Positions 36,022 through 45,145 are shown, counted from the first letter of the stretch. The stretch: 64,000 nt of DNA from Paracoccus solventivorans (GCF_900142875.1 NZ_FRCK01000002.1:248001-312000), one strand, 5' to 3'. Notes: generated from the sequence alone by a model not told the origin. Numbers and translations are program-made.

Positions 36022-36899
36022 TGCGGTCCTTCCTGTTCGTTCCCGGTGACAGCGCGCGCAAGTTCCAGCGCGCCCGCGAGGGCGCGGCCGACGCGCTGAT
36101 CCTCGATCTGGAAGATTCCGTCGCCGCCGGCCAGAAGGACGCGGCCCGCGGGATCACGCGCGACATGCTTGGCGCCGATCGCAATACCCAGGCGCTGTTC
36201 GTGCGGGTCAACGCGCTGGACAGTGGGCGCACGCTGGGCGATCTGGCGGCGGTGATGCCGCTGCGCCCCGACGGCATCGTCCTGCCGAAATGCGCCGGCG
36301 CGGCCGATGTCGCGCAGCTTGCGAATTATCTGGACGCGTTCGAAGCCGCCACGGGCAGCGAGTCCGGGTCGACCCAGATCGTCGGGGTGGCCACGGAAAC
36401 CGCCGATGCGATCTTTGGCCTTGGGGGCTACAGGGGGGCCAGCCCGCGCCTGTGGGGCATCATGTGGGGGGGCGAGGATCTGGCGGCCTCGCTGGGTGCG
36501 ACGACGAACAGCATCGAGGGCGCCTTTACGGAACCGTTCCTGCTGGCGCGCAACCTGTGCCTGATGGGGGCCGCGGCGGCCGGAATTGTCGCCATCGACA
36601 CGGTGAGCACCCGCATCAAGGATCTGGATCACGTGGAGGCCGAGGCCCGCGCCGCGCGCCGCGACGGCTTTGGCGCCAAGGCCGTGATCCATCCCAGCCA
36701 TGTCGAGATCGTCAACCGCGCCTTCACCCCGACCGAGGCCGAAGCGGACTGGGCGCAGCGCGTGGTCGATGCGTTCCGCGACGATCCGCAGGCCGGCGTC
36801 GTGACCATCGACGGGCGGATGATCGACAAGCCGCATGAGCGGGCGGCGCGCAAGATCCTCGCGGCATCCGGCCGCCAGGGCCGGGGGTTGCCCCAGTGA
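36021..36899 (+). CDS. HpcH/HpaI aldolase–citrate lyase beta (CitE) family protein
   Basis: 292 residues, TIM barrel of the CitE/citramalyl-CoA lyase/malyl-CoA lyase group: SFLFVPGDSARKFQRA, ALILDLEDSVA, the Mg ligands in VATETADAIF (Glu) and WGGEDLAASLGA (Asp), and the terminal AVIHPSHVEIVNRAF motif. It should cleave a 3-hydroxyacyl-CoA to acetyl- or propionyl-CoA plus an oxo acid. Start ATG 36021 rather than the GTG just before it. It is coupled to the MaoC gene. Confidence 0.92.
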   Translation: MRSFLFVPGDSARKFQRAREGAADALILDLEDSVAAGQKDAARGITRDMLGADRNTQALFVRVNALDSGRTLGDLAAVMPLRPDGIVLPKCAGAADVAQLANYLDAFEAATGSESGSTQIVGVATETADAIFGLGGYRGASPRLWGIMWGGEDLAASLGATTNSIEGAFTEPFLLARNLCLMGAAAAGIVAIDTVSTRIKDLDHVEAEARAARRDGFGAKAVIHPSHVEIVNRAFTPTEAEADWAQRVVDAFRDDPQAGVVTIDGRMIDKPHERAARKILAASGRQGRGLPQ

Positions 36900-36926
36900 T
36901 GACAAAGGGACGGGAGGCCCTGGATC

Positions 36927-37511
36927 ATGTCAAGTTCCATGACAGCAAAGCACGAGACCGGGCTTTCGGCGGTCCTCGCCCGAGCTGAAACCGCGCTGGT
37001 GTTTCTTGCCGGGGTATCGCTGGCGATCATCATGGTCGTCGTCGTCCTGGACGTGACGATGCGATATGCGGTCAGCCGGCCGCTCGGCTGGAGCTACGAT
37101 CTTATCGGCAGCTATCTGATGGTCTGCGTGTTCTTCTTTGCGCTTTCGGACACGCTGCATCATCACGGCCATATCGCCATCGACATTTTCGCCAATGCGC
37201 TGCCGCGACGCTTTCTTCACGGCTCGCTGGCGGTCGGCTATGCGCTGGGGACGGCGCTTCTGGCAATGATCGCATGGCAGGCGTGGATCCGCACCACGGG
37301 CGCGTGGAACGCCAGCAACCTGATCAGCGCCACCGTGCCCTGGCCGACTTGGCCGTCCTATTTCATGGTCGTGATCGGCGCCGTGCTCGTCACGCTGCGC
37401 TGCGGGTTGCGCGCGCTGAGCCACGCCGCCTCGGCCGTCACCGGTCGCGAGCTGGCCGACATGCCGCCGCCGCCCCTCACCACCTCAAGCGAATCGGAGC
37501 ATGGCGTATGA
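36927..37511 (+). CDS. TRAP transporter small permease (DctQ type)
   Basis: 194 residues, four membrane helices: about 22–45, 60–80 (with DLIGSYLMVCVFFFALSD), 95–118 and 135–155. The conserved RPLGWSYDL and HHHGHIAID segments are typical. The start ATG 36927 follows GGGAGG. It overlaps dctM by ATGA. The transporter lies inside the CoA-ester catabolic operon, so it probably imports that pathway's carboxylate. Confidence 0.92.
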   Translation: MSSSMTAKHETGLSAVLARAETALVFLAGVSLAIIMVVVVLDVTMRYAVSRPLGWSYDLIGSYLMVCVFFFALSDTLHHHGHIAIDIFANALPRRFLHGSLAVGYALGTALLAMIAWQAWIRTTGAWNASNLISATVPWPTWPSYFMVVIGAVLVTLRCGLRALSHAASAVTGRELADMPPPPLTTSSESEHGV

Positions 37512-38791
37512 CCGTCGCGATCGTTCTTGCTGTTCTGGCCTTCTTTCTGATCGTGGGGCTGCCCGTCGCGCTGGCGATGGCGGTATCCGGGGCGACCGGC
37601 CTGTATATGCTGGGCGGGATGCAGTTCCTGACCGGGATCCTGCGCACCTCGCCGCTGTCCACCGCCAACAGCTATGAAATCATCACCATTCCGATGTTCA
37701 TCCTGATGGCCGAATTCGTCATCATCTCGGGCGTGGCGAACGATCTGTTCCGTTCGGCAAGCATCTGGGTCGGGCGGCTGCGCGGGGGGCTGGCAATGGC
37801 CACGGCGCTGGCCGGGGCCGGTTTCGGCGCGATCTCGGGGTCGTCGACGGCGGCGGCGGCGACGCTGGCCTCGACCTCGATGCCCGCCATGCTGCGCGAG
37901 GGCTACGACCCCAAGCTGGCCGGCGGGGTGGTCGCGATCTCGGGGACGCTGGCGATGCTGATTCCGCCCTCGATCGCACTGATCCTTTACGGGATCATCG
38001 CCGATGTCTCGATCGGCGACCTGCTGATCGGAGGGGTCATTCCCGGCATCATCGTCACCCTTGCGATCATCCTGACGGTCGCGCTGCTGGTGCGGATCGA
38101 GCCGGGATCGGCGCCGGCCGGCCGCGCCTATACGATGCGCGAAAAGATCGCCTCGCTGGCGCATGTCGGGCCGATGCTGATTCTGCTGATCGCGGTCAGC
38201 GGCTCGATCTATTCCGGCATGGCGACCCCGACCGAGGCCGCGGGCATGGGCGCCTTTGTCGCTATGGCGATCGCGATGTGGGAACGCAAGCTGACGCTGG
38301 CCGGGTTGTGGCACGCGCTGCGCTCGACCGCGCAGACCAGCTGCATGATCCTGTTCATCATCCTGGGCGCGCATGTCTTCGGCTATTTCCTGACCCTGTC
38401 GCGGGTGACCAACGACCTGAGCATGTGGGTCGGCGGGCTCGACATGTCGCCGACGATGATCATGATCATCATCCTGATCGGCTATATCATCCTCGGCTTC
38501 TTCATGGATCAGGTCGCAATCCTGATCCTGACCGTGCCGGTGATGCTGCCCATCGTCATCCAGCTTGGCTATGACCCGGTCTGGTTCGGCGTCATCGTCG
38601 TGGTGACGGCCGAGGTCGGGATGGTCACTCCACCCATGGGCATGAACGTCTTTGTCGTTGCCCGATACACAAGACGACCGCTGGGCGAACTGTTCCGCGG
38701 CGTCATGCCCCACGTCTGGGCGCATCTGATCGTCATCGGCCTGATGCTGGCATTCCCCGCGCTGATCCTATGGCTGCCCTCAACGATGTAA
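37508..38791 (+). CDS. TRAP transporter large permease (DctM type)
   Basis: 427 residues, about 12 hydrophobic segments with GAISGSSTAAAATLASTSMP, LIPPSIALILYGIIADVSIG, TPTEAAGMGAF and TPPMGMNVFVV, the standard DctM signatures. It carries the ion-coupled substrate translocation. Start at ATG 37508 inside the dctQ stop. The dctP gene follows after 35 bases. Confidence 0.95.
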   Translation: MTVAIVLAVLAFFLIVGLPVALAMAVSGATGLYMLGGMQFLTGILRTSPLSTANSYEIITIPMFILMAEFVIISGVANDLFRSASIWVGRLRGGLAMATALAGAGFGAISGSSTAAAATLASTSMPAMLREGYDPKLAGGVVAISGTLAMLIPPSIALILYGIIADVSIGDLLIGGVIPGIIVTLAIILTVALLVRIEPGSAPAGRAYTMREKIASLAHVGPMLILLIAVSGSIYSGMATPTEAAGMGAFVAMAIAMWERKLTLAGLWHALRSTAQTSCMILFIILGAHVFGYFLTLSRVTNDLSMWVGGLDMSPTMIMIIILIGYIILGFFMDQVAILILTVPVMLPIVIQLGYDPVWFGVIVVVTAEVGMVTPPMGMNVFVVARYTRRPLGELFRGVMPHVWAHLIVIGLMLAFPALILWLPSTM

Positions 38792-38826
38792 CGACCGTGA
38801 TCAAGACCAACATTGGGAGAAGAGAC

Positions 38827-39870
38827 ATGACATACCCCCTGAACACCCCGCTTGCTGCCGCAGCGCTATGCGCGCTCGCGGCACTGGGCAGCGGACCTGC
38901 CGCCGCCGAAACGCTGCGCGTCGCCGACAGTTTTCCCGTTGGTCATTACATCGCGGAAAACATGACCAAGGCCTGGATGGACAAGGTGACCGAACTGACG
39001 GACGGCGAGATCACCTTTGACTATTATCCCGCCGAACAGATGGGGAAATCCAAGGACCTGATGTCGCTTGCCCAGACCGGGGTGGTGGACATCGGCTATG
39101 CGGGTGTGTCCTATCTGGCCGACACGCTGCCGCTGTCGGCGGTGGGCGAACTGCCCGAGGCCTTCACCAAGTCCTGCGAAGGCACCAACGCATTCTGGAG
39201 CATCGCACATCCCGGCGGTGTGCTGGATCAGGCCGAACTGGCGCCGCAGGGCGTCCGGATGCTGCTGGTCATGGTGCTGCCGCCCTATCAGATCATGATG
39301 GCGCGCAAGGAAATCACCGGCGCGGACAGTTTCCGCGGCCGCAAGCTGCGCGCCACGGGCGGGACCAAGGAAATCGCCGTCGAGTTGCTGGGGGCGACCC
39401 CGGTGTCGATCCCCGCGCCCGAGACTCGCGACGCGCTGTCGCGCGGCACCATCGACGGCGTGCTCTTCCCCCATTCCAGCGCCCTGCCCTATGGGCTGGC
39501 GCCGGAGTTGCAGTGGGGAACGCAGGACATGAACTTCGGGTCCTTCGTGGCCAGCTATGTCATCAGCGAAAGCCGTTGGCAGCAGCTTTCGCCCAAGGCG
39601 CAGCAGGCGATGACGGACGCCGCAGAGGATATCATCCGCTCGGCCTGCGCCGTGGCCGAGGAACTCGACCTCAAGGACAAGCAGGAAATGGCCGATGCCG
39701 GCGTGACCTTTGTTTCGCTGCCCGACGCCGACAAGGAAAAGATCGAGGCCGATCTTGCCGGTATCGGCGAACGTTGGGCAGCGGATCTGGATGCGCGCGG
39801 GCTGGCCGGGACCGAAATCCTGACCGCCTTCCGCGAGGCGCTGGCCGGGCAGACCCCTGCCGCCGAATAA
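38827..39870 (+). CDS. TRAP transporter solute-binding protein (DctP type)
   Basis: 347 residues with a cleavable signal peptide (hydrophobic 9–21, cleavage after PAAA at 27). The mature part has LRVADSFPVGHYIAENMTKAW, the FRGRKLRATGGTKEI ligand-loop region with the carboxylate-binding Arg, and the GTIDGVLFPHS segment. It fits C4-dicarboxylate or other organic-acid binding proteins. The start ATG 38827 is preceded by GGGAGAAGAGAC. Encoded after its permease genes, in order Q–M–P. Confidence 0.93.
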   Translation: MTYPLNTPLAAAALCALAALGSGPAAAETLRVADSFPVGHYIAENMTKAWMDKVTELTDGEITFDYYPAEQMGKSKDLMSLAQTGVVDIGYAGVSYLADTLPLSAVGELPEAFTKSCEGTNAFWSIAHPGGVLDQAELAPQGVRMLLVMVLPPYQIMMARKEITGADSFRGRKLRATGGTKEIAVELLGATPVSIPAPETRDALSRGTIDGVLFPHSSALPYGLAPELQWGTQDMNFGSFVASYVISESRWQQLSPKAQQAMTDAAEDIIRSACAVAEELDLKDKQEMADAGVTFVSLPDADKEKIEADLAGIGERWAADLDARGLAGTEILTAFREALAGQTPAAE

Positions 39871-39918
39871 TGCGACCCGGCCTGTCCGGCATGGCGCCGG
39901 CTAGGCCTCGCCCCTGCG

Positions 39919-41280
39919 ATGGACAGAATCCCGTTGATGCAAGCCCCCCGCCAGGATGTCACCCCGACCGCCCCGGTCGCGATGATGGCGGGTATCGTCG
40001 TCGCCACCGGGTTCCTGTTCAATTTCGTCGTTCGGGGCGTGATCGACAGTTTCCTGGTGTTCATCCTGCCGCTTGAGGCGGAATTCGGCTGGAGCCGCTC
40101 GACCCTGACCGGGGTCTATTCGGCCTATCTGCTGGTCGCCGGCATCACCTCGCCGCTGGCGGGAATGCTGCTTGATCGCTGGGGACCGCGCTGGACCTAC
40201 GGGATCGGGCTGGTCGTTCTGGCCGGCGGCATGGGCGCGGCCTCGACCGCAGGCGCATTATGGCAGATCTATGTCTTTCACGGCATCTTCGGCGGGATTG
40301 CCGCGGCCTGCCTGGGCATCGTCCCCGCCGCGGCGCTGATCGGGCGCTGGTTCGACCGCAAGCTCAGCCTTGCCGTGGCCTTTGCCTATGCGGGGCTTGG
40401 CTCTGGCATCCTGGTCATCGTTCCGCTGACGCAGGGACTGATCGACGCTGGAGGCTGGCGTGGCGCCTATCGCACGCTGGCGGTGGCGCTGGTGGCATTG
40501 CTGCCGTTCCTCATGGCGCTGCCCTGGGGCCGGATCGCCCGGGGCCGGCCGGGGCTGGCGGCGACCCGGGGGCGACAGGCCCCCGGGCCCGACCCCGCCG
40601 CCGCCAGTGCCGTCCCCGGCGACGCCCCCGACATCACGGACATCACCGGCGAAACCGACCCGGGCTGGACCATCGGCCTGGCCATCCGCACGCGCGAATT
40701 CTGGCTGCTGGTCCAGTGCTTCTTCTTCACCGCCTGCTCGACCTACAGCGTCGTGGTGCAGACGGTCAGCTTTCTGGTCGATCAGGGCTATCCGCCGCTG
40801 GAGGCCGCCTTTGCCTTTGGCGCGTCGGGGATGCTGTCGGTCATCGGCGTGCTGGGGTCGGGCTGGCTTGCCGCGCAGCGCGGGTTCCGTTTCACGGTCA
40901 CGCTGTCCTTTGCCGCCACGCTGATCGGGATCATCGCGCTGCTGGGGTTTTCCTTTGTGCCGGCGCGGGTGCTGGTGCTGGTCTATGTCCTTGGCTTCGG
41001 GGTCAGCCAAGGGGCGCGAGGTCCGGTGGTTTCGACGCTCTCGACCCGCATCTTTGCCCGCGGACAGGTCGGGACAATCTTCGGGGCGATCTTCATGACC
41101 ATGTCGTTCGGCTCGGCGCTGGGGGCGTGGATCACCGGGTTCCTGCATGACCTGACCGGCGATTACCGCGCCGCATTCCTGTTCGCCGCCGCCAGCGTGA
41201 TCGGCGCGGTGTCGCCGTTCTGGTATTCGTCGCGCCTGCGCAATCCCGGACCGCTGCCCGCGCCGTCACACCCGTTATAA
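39919..41280 (+). CDS. MFS transporter
   Basis: 453 residues, 12 predicted helices with a central loop of about 45 residues (RQAPGPDPAAASAVPGD). Seen: GWSRSTLTGVYSAYLL, the MFS motif A analogue GMLLDRWGPRWTYGIGL, and GVSQGARGPVVSTLSTRIF in the second half. It resembles the monocarboxylate/oxalate-formate antiporter (OFA-like) branch. Placed between the TRAP genes and a MaoC gene, it may provide a second uptake or export route for an acid of the pathway. Confidence 0.85.
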   Translation: MDRIPLMQAPRQDVTPTAPVAMMAGIVVATGFLFNFVVRGVIDSFLVFILPLEAEFGWSRSTLTGVYSAYLLVAGITSPLAGMLLDRWGPRWTYGIGLVVLAGGMGAASTAGALWQIYVFHGIFGGIAAACLGIVPAAALIGRWFDRKLSLAVAFAYAGLGSGILVIVPLTQGLIDAGGWRGAYRTLAVALVALLPFLMALPWGRIARGRPGLAATRGRQAPGPDPAAASAVPGDAPDITDITGETDPGWTIGLAIRTREFWLLVQCFFFTACSTYSVVVQTVSFLVDQGYPPLEAAFAFGASGMLSVIGVLGSGWLAAQRGFRFTVTLSFAATLIGIIALLGFSFVPARVLVLVYVLGFGVSQGARGPVVSTLSTRIFARGQVGTIFGAIFMTMSFGSALGAWITGFLHDLTGDYRAAFLFAAASVIGAVSPFWYSSRLRNPGPLPAPSHPL

Positions 41281-41294
41281 AAGGAAACTGCCAC

Positions 41295-41750
41295 ATGAAA
41301 CTTCTCGGAGAAGGCTTCCACTGGGACGAGCTTGCCGTCGGCGACTGCTTCCGCACCTTTGGCCGCACGATCACCGAAACCGATATCGTGAATTTCGTGT
41401 CGTCGGCCGGAATGCTCGAATCTCTGTTTCTCGACGCGGAATACCGTGCCGCGCATGCCGCGATCGAGGGCCGCCCCGCCCCTGCCGCGCTGGTCCTCGC
41501 GCTGGCCGAGGGGCTAACGCTGAACGCCACCGCCCAGGGCACCGGGCTTGCGTTTCTGCACATGGAAATGAATGTCGAGCGGCCGGTCCTTCAGGGCGAC
41601 ACCATCCACGTCGAAATCGAGATCACCGAGATCCGCCCGGCCAGCAAGAACAACCGCGGACTGGTGCGCACCCGCAACCGGGTGATCAACCAAAGAGGCG
41701 AAGTCGCAATCACCTATACGCCGCTGCGGCTGATGGCCGGGCGCGCATAG
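41295..41750 (+). CDS. MaoC-fold protein, hydratase motif not preserved
   Basis: 151 residues of MaoC hot-dog type: DELAVGDCFRTFGRTITETD, FVSSAGMLESLFLDAEY, ERPVLQGDTIHVEIEI and RTRNRVINQRGE. The canonical NPxHxD hydratase motif is missing at SAGMLESLFLD, so hydration by the usual Asp/His pair is unlikely. It may be a thioesterase-like or partner subunit. It starts 14 bases after the MFS gene and appears to be the last gene of the island. Confidence 0.8.
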   Translation: MKLLGEGFHWDELAVGDCFRTFGRTITETDIVNFVSSAGMLESLFLDAEYRAAHAAIEGRPAPAALVLALAEGLTLNATAQGTGLAFLHMEMNVERPVLQGDTIHVEIEITEIRPASKNNRGLVRTRNRVINQRGEVAITYTPLRLMAGRA

Positions 41751-41840
41751 CCACGTCCGGGCACAGCGCATTTGCAGACTTCGCAAGGCTCACTTGCGGT
41801 GATGCGCATGGTGCCGGCTAGTCGAGGCCGGCGATGGCGG

Positions 41841-41873
41841 ATGATCGGCGGATGATCGGCGGATGATCGGCGG
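41841..41873. repeat. Three tandem copies of an 11-bp unit
   Basis: ATGATCGGCGG occurs three times head to tail at 41841, 41852 and 41863, between the MaoC gene and the pta gene. The gap of 248 bases otherwise shows no gene. It could be a regulator-binding array or a slippage tract. Confidence 0.85.
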
Positions 41874-41998
41874 AACGCTCTGACGGAACCGCCGCCTTGC
41901 CGCAACTCGCCCCTGCGGCGATCGGGCCGTGACGGAACCCTTGCCCCACGGCCGTCTGGCGGACCATAACCTTCCCCGACCATGCGACGGGAACCGAC

Positions 41999-43384
41999 AT
42001 GCATCTGACGAACCGCATCTTCGATGAGCTGCAGCCGGGGGAAACCGCCTGTCTGCGGCGGCTGATCACTGCCGACGACCTTTACGTGTTCGCGGCGGCC
42101 TCGGGGAACTACAACCCGATGCACCTGCCGGGCGAGGATGGCGACGGCGACGGGGTGCCGGACGGGCTGGCGCCGGCGATGTTCGTGGCCTCGCTGGTTT
42201 CGGCGGTGCTGGGCACGCTGCTGCCAGGGCCGGGGACGCTCTATCGCACGCAATCGCTGCAATTCCACCAACATGCCCGCGAAGGGGACGAGCTGGAAAG
42301 CCGCCTGACCGTGGCTGCGAAACACGACGACGGCAGCGTCACCATGGCGATCAGGGTAACGCGCCCGGCCGATGGCGCGCTGATCCTGTCGGGCGAGGCG
42401 CTGGTCAGCGCCCCCCGTGTGCGCTTTGCCCGCGACGACATCGAGATCCCCGGGCTGATCGTCCAGCGCCACCGCCATTTCGAGGCGCTGCTGGAGCGCG
42501 CGCGCCCGCTGCCGCCCATGCGCACCGCCGTGGTCGCGCCCGAGGACGACCGCTCGCTGTCGGGCGCGCTGCTGGCCTGGCGCGAGGGGCTGATCACCCC
42601 GATCCTGATCGGCGACAAGGCGCTGATCGCCGCGGCGGCGGGCGAGGGTTCGCTGGCGGGCATCGAGATCATCGACGAGCCCGACCACCTGAAAGCTGCC
42701 GCCCGCGCCTGCGCGCTGGTCCACGAGGGCCGCGCCGACGCGGTGATGAAGGGGCATCTGCACACCGACCAGCTGCTGCGCCCGATGGTGGACCGGCAGA
42801 CCGGGCTGCGGGTGGGCAACCGGCGGCTGACCCACGTGTTCGTGATGGACGTGCCGGGGATGGCGCATCCGATCATGGTCACCGACGCCGCGATCAACAT
42901 CGCCCCCGACCTGCGTACCAAGGTCGATATCGTGCAGAATGCCATCGACCTTGCGATCTCTCTGGGCTCGCAGCAGCCGCTGGTGGGGGTGCTGTCGGCA
43001 GTCGAGACGGTCAATCCCGACATCCAGTCCTCGGTCGATGCGGCGCTGCTGTCCAAGATGGCGGATCGCGGCCAGATCACCGGCGGGCTGGTCGAGGGGC
43101 CGCTGGCGATGGACAACGCCGTCGACCTGGCCGCGGCCCGCACCAAGGGGCTGCGCTGCGAGGTGGCGGGCCGCGCCAACATCCTGGTCGCGCCCGGGAT
43201 CGACGCGGGCAACATGCTGGCCAAGCAGCTGTCCTACATCAGCCACGCGGAAAGCGCCGGGCTGGTGCTGGGCGCGCGCGTGCCGGTGATCCTGAACTCG
43301 CGCTCGGACAGTGCCATGTCGCGGCTGGCCTCCTGCGCGGTGGCGGCGCTGCATCATGCGCGGCTGAGCGGGGCGAAACCATGA
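41999..43384 (+). CDS. MaoC domain–phosphate acetyltransferase fusion
   Basis: 461 residues. The N-terminal MaoC hydratase-like domain (about 10–140) keeps SGNYNPMHLP. The PTA_PTB domain (about 165–455) has VAPEDDRSLSGALLAW, AVMKGHLHTDQLLRP, VFVMDVPGMAHPIMVTD, EVAGRANILVAPGIDAGNML and SAMSRLASCAVAALHHA. It should convert acetyl-CoA (or another short acyl-CoA) and phosphate into the acyl phosphate. This fused form is known as bifunctional enoyl-CoA hydratase/phosphate acetyltransferase. It is coupled to ackA by an ATGA overlap. Confidence 0.93.
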   Translation: MHLTNRIFDELQPGETACLRRLITADDLYVFAAASGNYNPMHLPGEDGDGDGVPDGLAPAMFVASLVSAVLGTLLPGPGTLYRTQSLQFHQHAREGDELESRLTVAAKHDDGSVTMAIRVTRPADGALILSGEALVSAPRVRFARDDIEIPGLIVQRHRHFEALLERARPLPPMRTAVVAPEDDRSLSGALLAWREGLITPILIGDKALIAAAAGEGSLAGIEIIDEPDHLKAAARACALVHEGRADAVMKGHLHTDQLLRPMVDRQTGLRVGNRRLTHVFVMDVPGMAHPIMVTDAAINIAPDLRTKVDIVQNAIDLAISLGSQQPLVGVLSAVETVNPDIQSSVDAALLSKMADRGQITGGLVEGPLAMDNAVDLAAARTKGLRCEVAGRANILVAPGIDAGNMLAKQLSYISHAESAGLVLGARVPVILNSRSDSAMSRLASCAVAALHHARLSGAKP

Positions 43385-44550
43385 CCACCCCGGTGATCCT
43401 GACCCTGAACGCCGGGTCGTCCTCGCTGAAATTCGCCCTCTATGAGGCGCAGACCGATACGCTGCTGGCCCGCGGGCAGGTGGACCGGATCGGCCCCGCC
43501 GCGACGCTGACGATGAAGGACGCGGACGGGGCGGCGCTGCCGGTGGCGCCGGGGCCGCTTTGCGATCACGACGACGCGGTGGCGCGGGTGCTGGGCAGCC
43601 TGCGCGGCGCGTTCCCCGAGGCCCGCGCCATCGCCATCGGCCACCGGATCGTGCATGGCGGCATCTTCCACGACCGCCCCGTCATGCTGGACGCGGCGAT
43701 GCTGGAGGAGTTGCGCGCGCTGTCCCCCTTTGCGCCGCTGCACCAGCCCCACAATCTCGACGGGGTGCGCGCCGCGATGGAGGCTTATCCGGGCGTGCCG
43801 CAGATCGCCTGTTTCGACACCGCCTTCCACCGCAACCAGCCCTTCGTGAACGACACCTTCGCCCTGCCCCGGCGCTTCTACGACCGGGGCGTGCGGCGCT
43901 ACGGGTTCCACGGGCTCAGCTACGAATATGTGTCGGGAGAGCTCGCCCGCATTGCGCCGACGCTGGCGGCGGGGCGGGTGGTGATCGCGCATCTGGGCAA
44001 TGGCGCCTCGATGTGCGCGGTGCAGCACGGGCGCTCGGTCGCCTCGACCATGGGGTTTTCGGCGCTGGACGGGCTGCCGATGGGCACCCGCTGCGGGCAG
44101 CTGGACCCGGGCGCGGTGCTGTATCTGATGCAGCAGGAGGGCCTGTCGCCCGACGAGATCGCCGATCTGCTCTATACGCAATCGGGCATGCTGGGGCTGT
44201 CGGGGATTTCCAACGACATGCGCGAGCTGGAGGCCTCGGACCACCCCCACGCGCGCGAGGCCATCGACTACTACGTGTTCCGCCTGCAGCGCGAGCTGGG
44301 CGGGATGGCGGCCGCCATGGGCGGGGTCGATGCGCTGGTGTTCTGCGGCGGCATCGGGGAAAACTCCCGCCTGATCCGCGCCCGGGTCTGCGAGCGGACC
44401 GAGTGGATGGGGATCGAGCTCGACCACAGCCGCAACCAGGACAACGCCCCGGTGATCTCGACCGCCTTCTCGCGCACCACCATCATGGTGATCCCGACCG
44501 ATGAGGAACTGGTGATCGCCCGCGCGGCGCGGAAAATGATCGGCGCCTGA
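43381..44550 (+). CDS. ackA: Acetate kinase
   Basis: 389 residues of the ASKHA fold: LTLNAGSSSLKFALYE at residues 7–22, IGHRIVHGGIFH, ACFDTAFHRNQP, GFHGLSYEYVS, IAHLGNGASMCAV, and MGFSALDGLPMGTRCGQLDPG, FCGGIGENSRLIR. It makes ATP and acetate from acetyl phosphate. The start overlaps the pta stop. With the upstream fusion it forms an acetyl-CoA overflow/ATP module beside the catabolic island. A typical repeat copy follows the stop. Confidence 0.97.
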   Translation: MTTPVILTLNAGSSSLKFALYEAQTDTLLARGQVDRIGPAATLTMKDADGAALPVAPGPLCDHDDAVARVLGSLRGAFPEARAIAIGHRIVHGGIFHDRPVMLDAAMLEELRALSPFAPLHQPHNLDGVRAAMEAYPGVPQIACFDTAFHRNQPFVNDTFALPRRFYDRGVRRYGFHGLSYEYVSGELARIAPTLAAGRVVIAHLGNGASMCAVQHGRSVASTMGFSALDGLPMGTRCGQLDPGAVLYLMQQEGLSPDEIADLLYTQSGMLGLSGISNDMRELEASDHPHAREAIDYYVFRLQRELGGMAAAMGGVDALVFCGGIGENSRLIRARVCERTEWMGIELDHSRNQDNAPVISTAFSRTTIMVIPTDEELVIARAARKMIGA

Positions 44551-45145
44551 GAACGGCACTGCCGGAGCGGGGGCCGGCCCCCGGCCAGTACCGTGGCCTT
44601 CCTCGCTGAAAACAGTCCACCGGACTGTTTTCCGGGCGCTCGGAAGCCCGGGATATTTTCACACCAAAGAGAAGCCTGCGCGGCGGAAAACGGCCTCGGC
44701 GGTTGGTGTCTGGACCAGCCCCTGCGAAACGCTTCTGCGCGTTCCAGCGTTGGCACCAGCCCCGGCACTGCCGTGGCATCCCTCGCTGAAAACAGTTCAC
44801 TGACCATCCGGCGGGAAAAACCGCCTCAGGGGCTGTTTTCTGATCCGCCTTCTATTCCGGGCGCTCGGAAGCCCGGGATATTTCCGCACCAAAGACGAGC
44901 CTGCGCGGCGAAAATGGCACCGGCGGGTTGGTGTCCGGACCAGCCCCTGCCCACGCGAACGCCTCTCCACGTTCCAGCGCTGGCACCACCTCTCCCCTGG
45001 CGCAGGCCGACCACGCCGGATTTACCCGCTGCCAAGCCCCCGCAACCACACGCCCGGGCGGCGGGAAACCAGCGCACGCCGCTTCTTTCTGGCCCAAATA
45101 CCCATTGCGACGGCGCCGAAAACCCCGCGCCGCCTGCCGGGAACC
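44551..45145. repeat. Reverse-oriented intergenic repeats, duplicated with 180-bp offset
   Basis: No gene is seen. CCTCGCTGAAAACAGT occurs at 44601 and 44781. Each is followed by a GGGCGCTCGGAAGCCCGGGA-TATTT core (about 44636–44657 and 44859–44882), CACCAAAGA, GCCTGCGCGGCG, TTGGTGTC(T/C)GGACCAGCCC and CGTTCCAGCG(T/C)TGGCACCA. The second copy has an insertion with AGGGGCTGTTTTCTGATCCG. The order is the reverse complement of the 49.5–49.9 kb units and follows the ackA 3' end. Confidence 0.88.
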
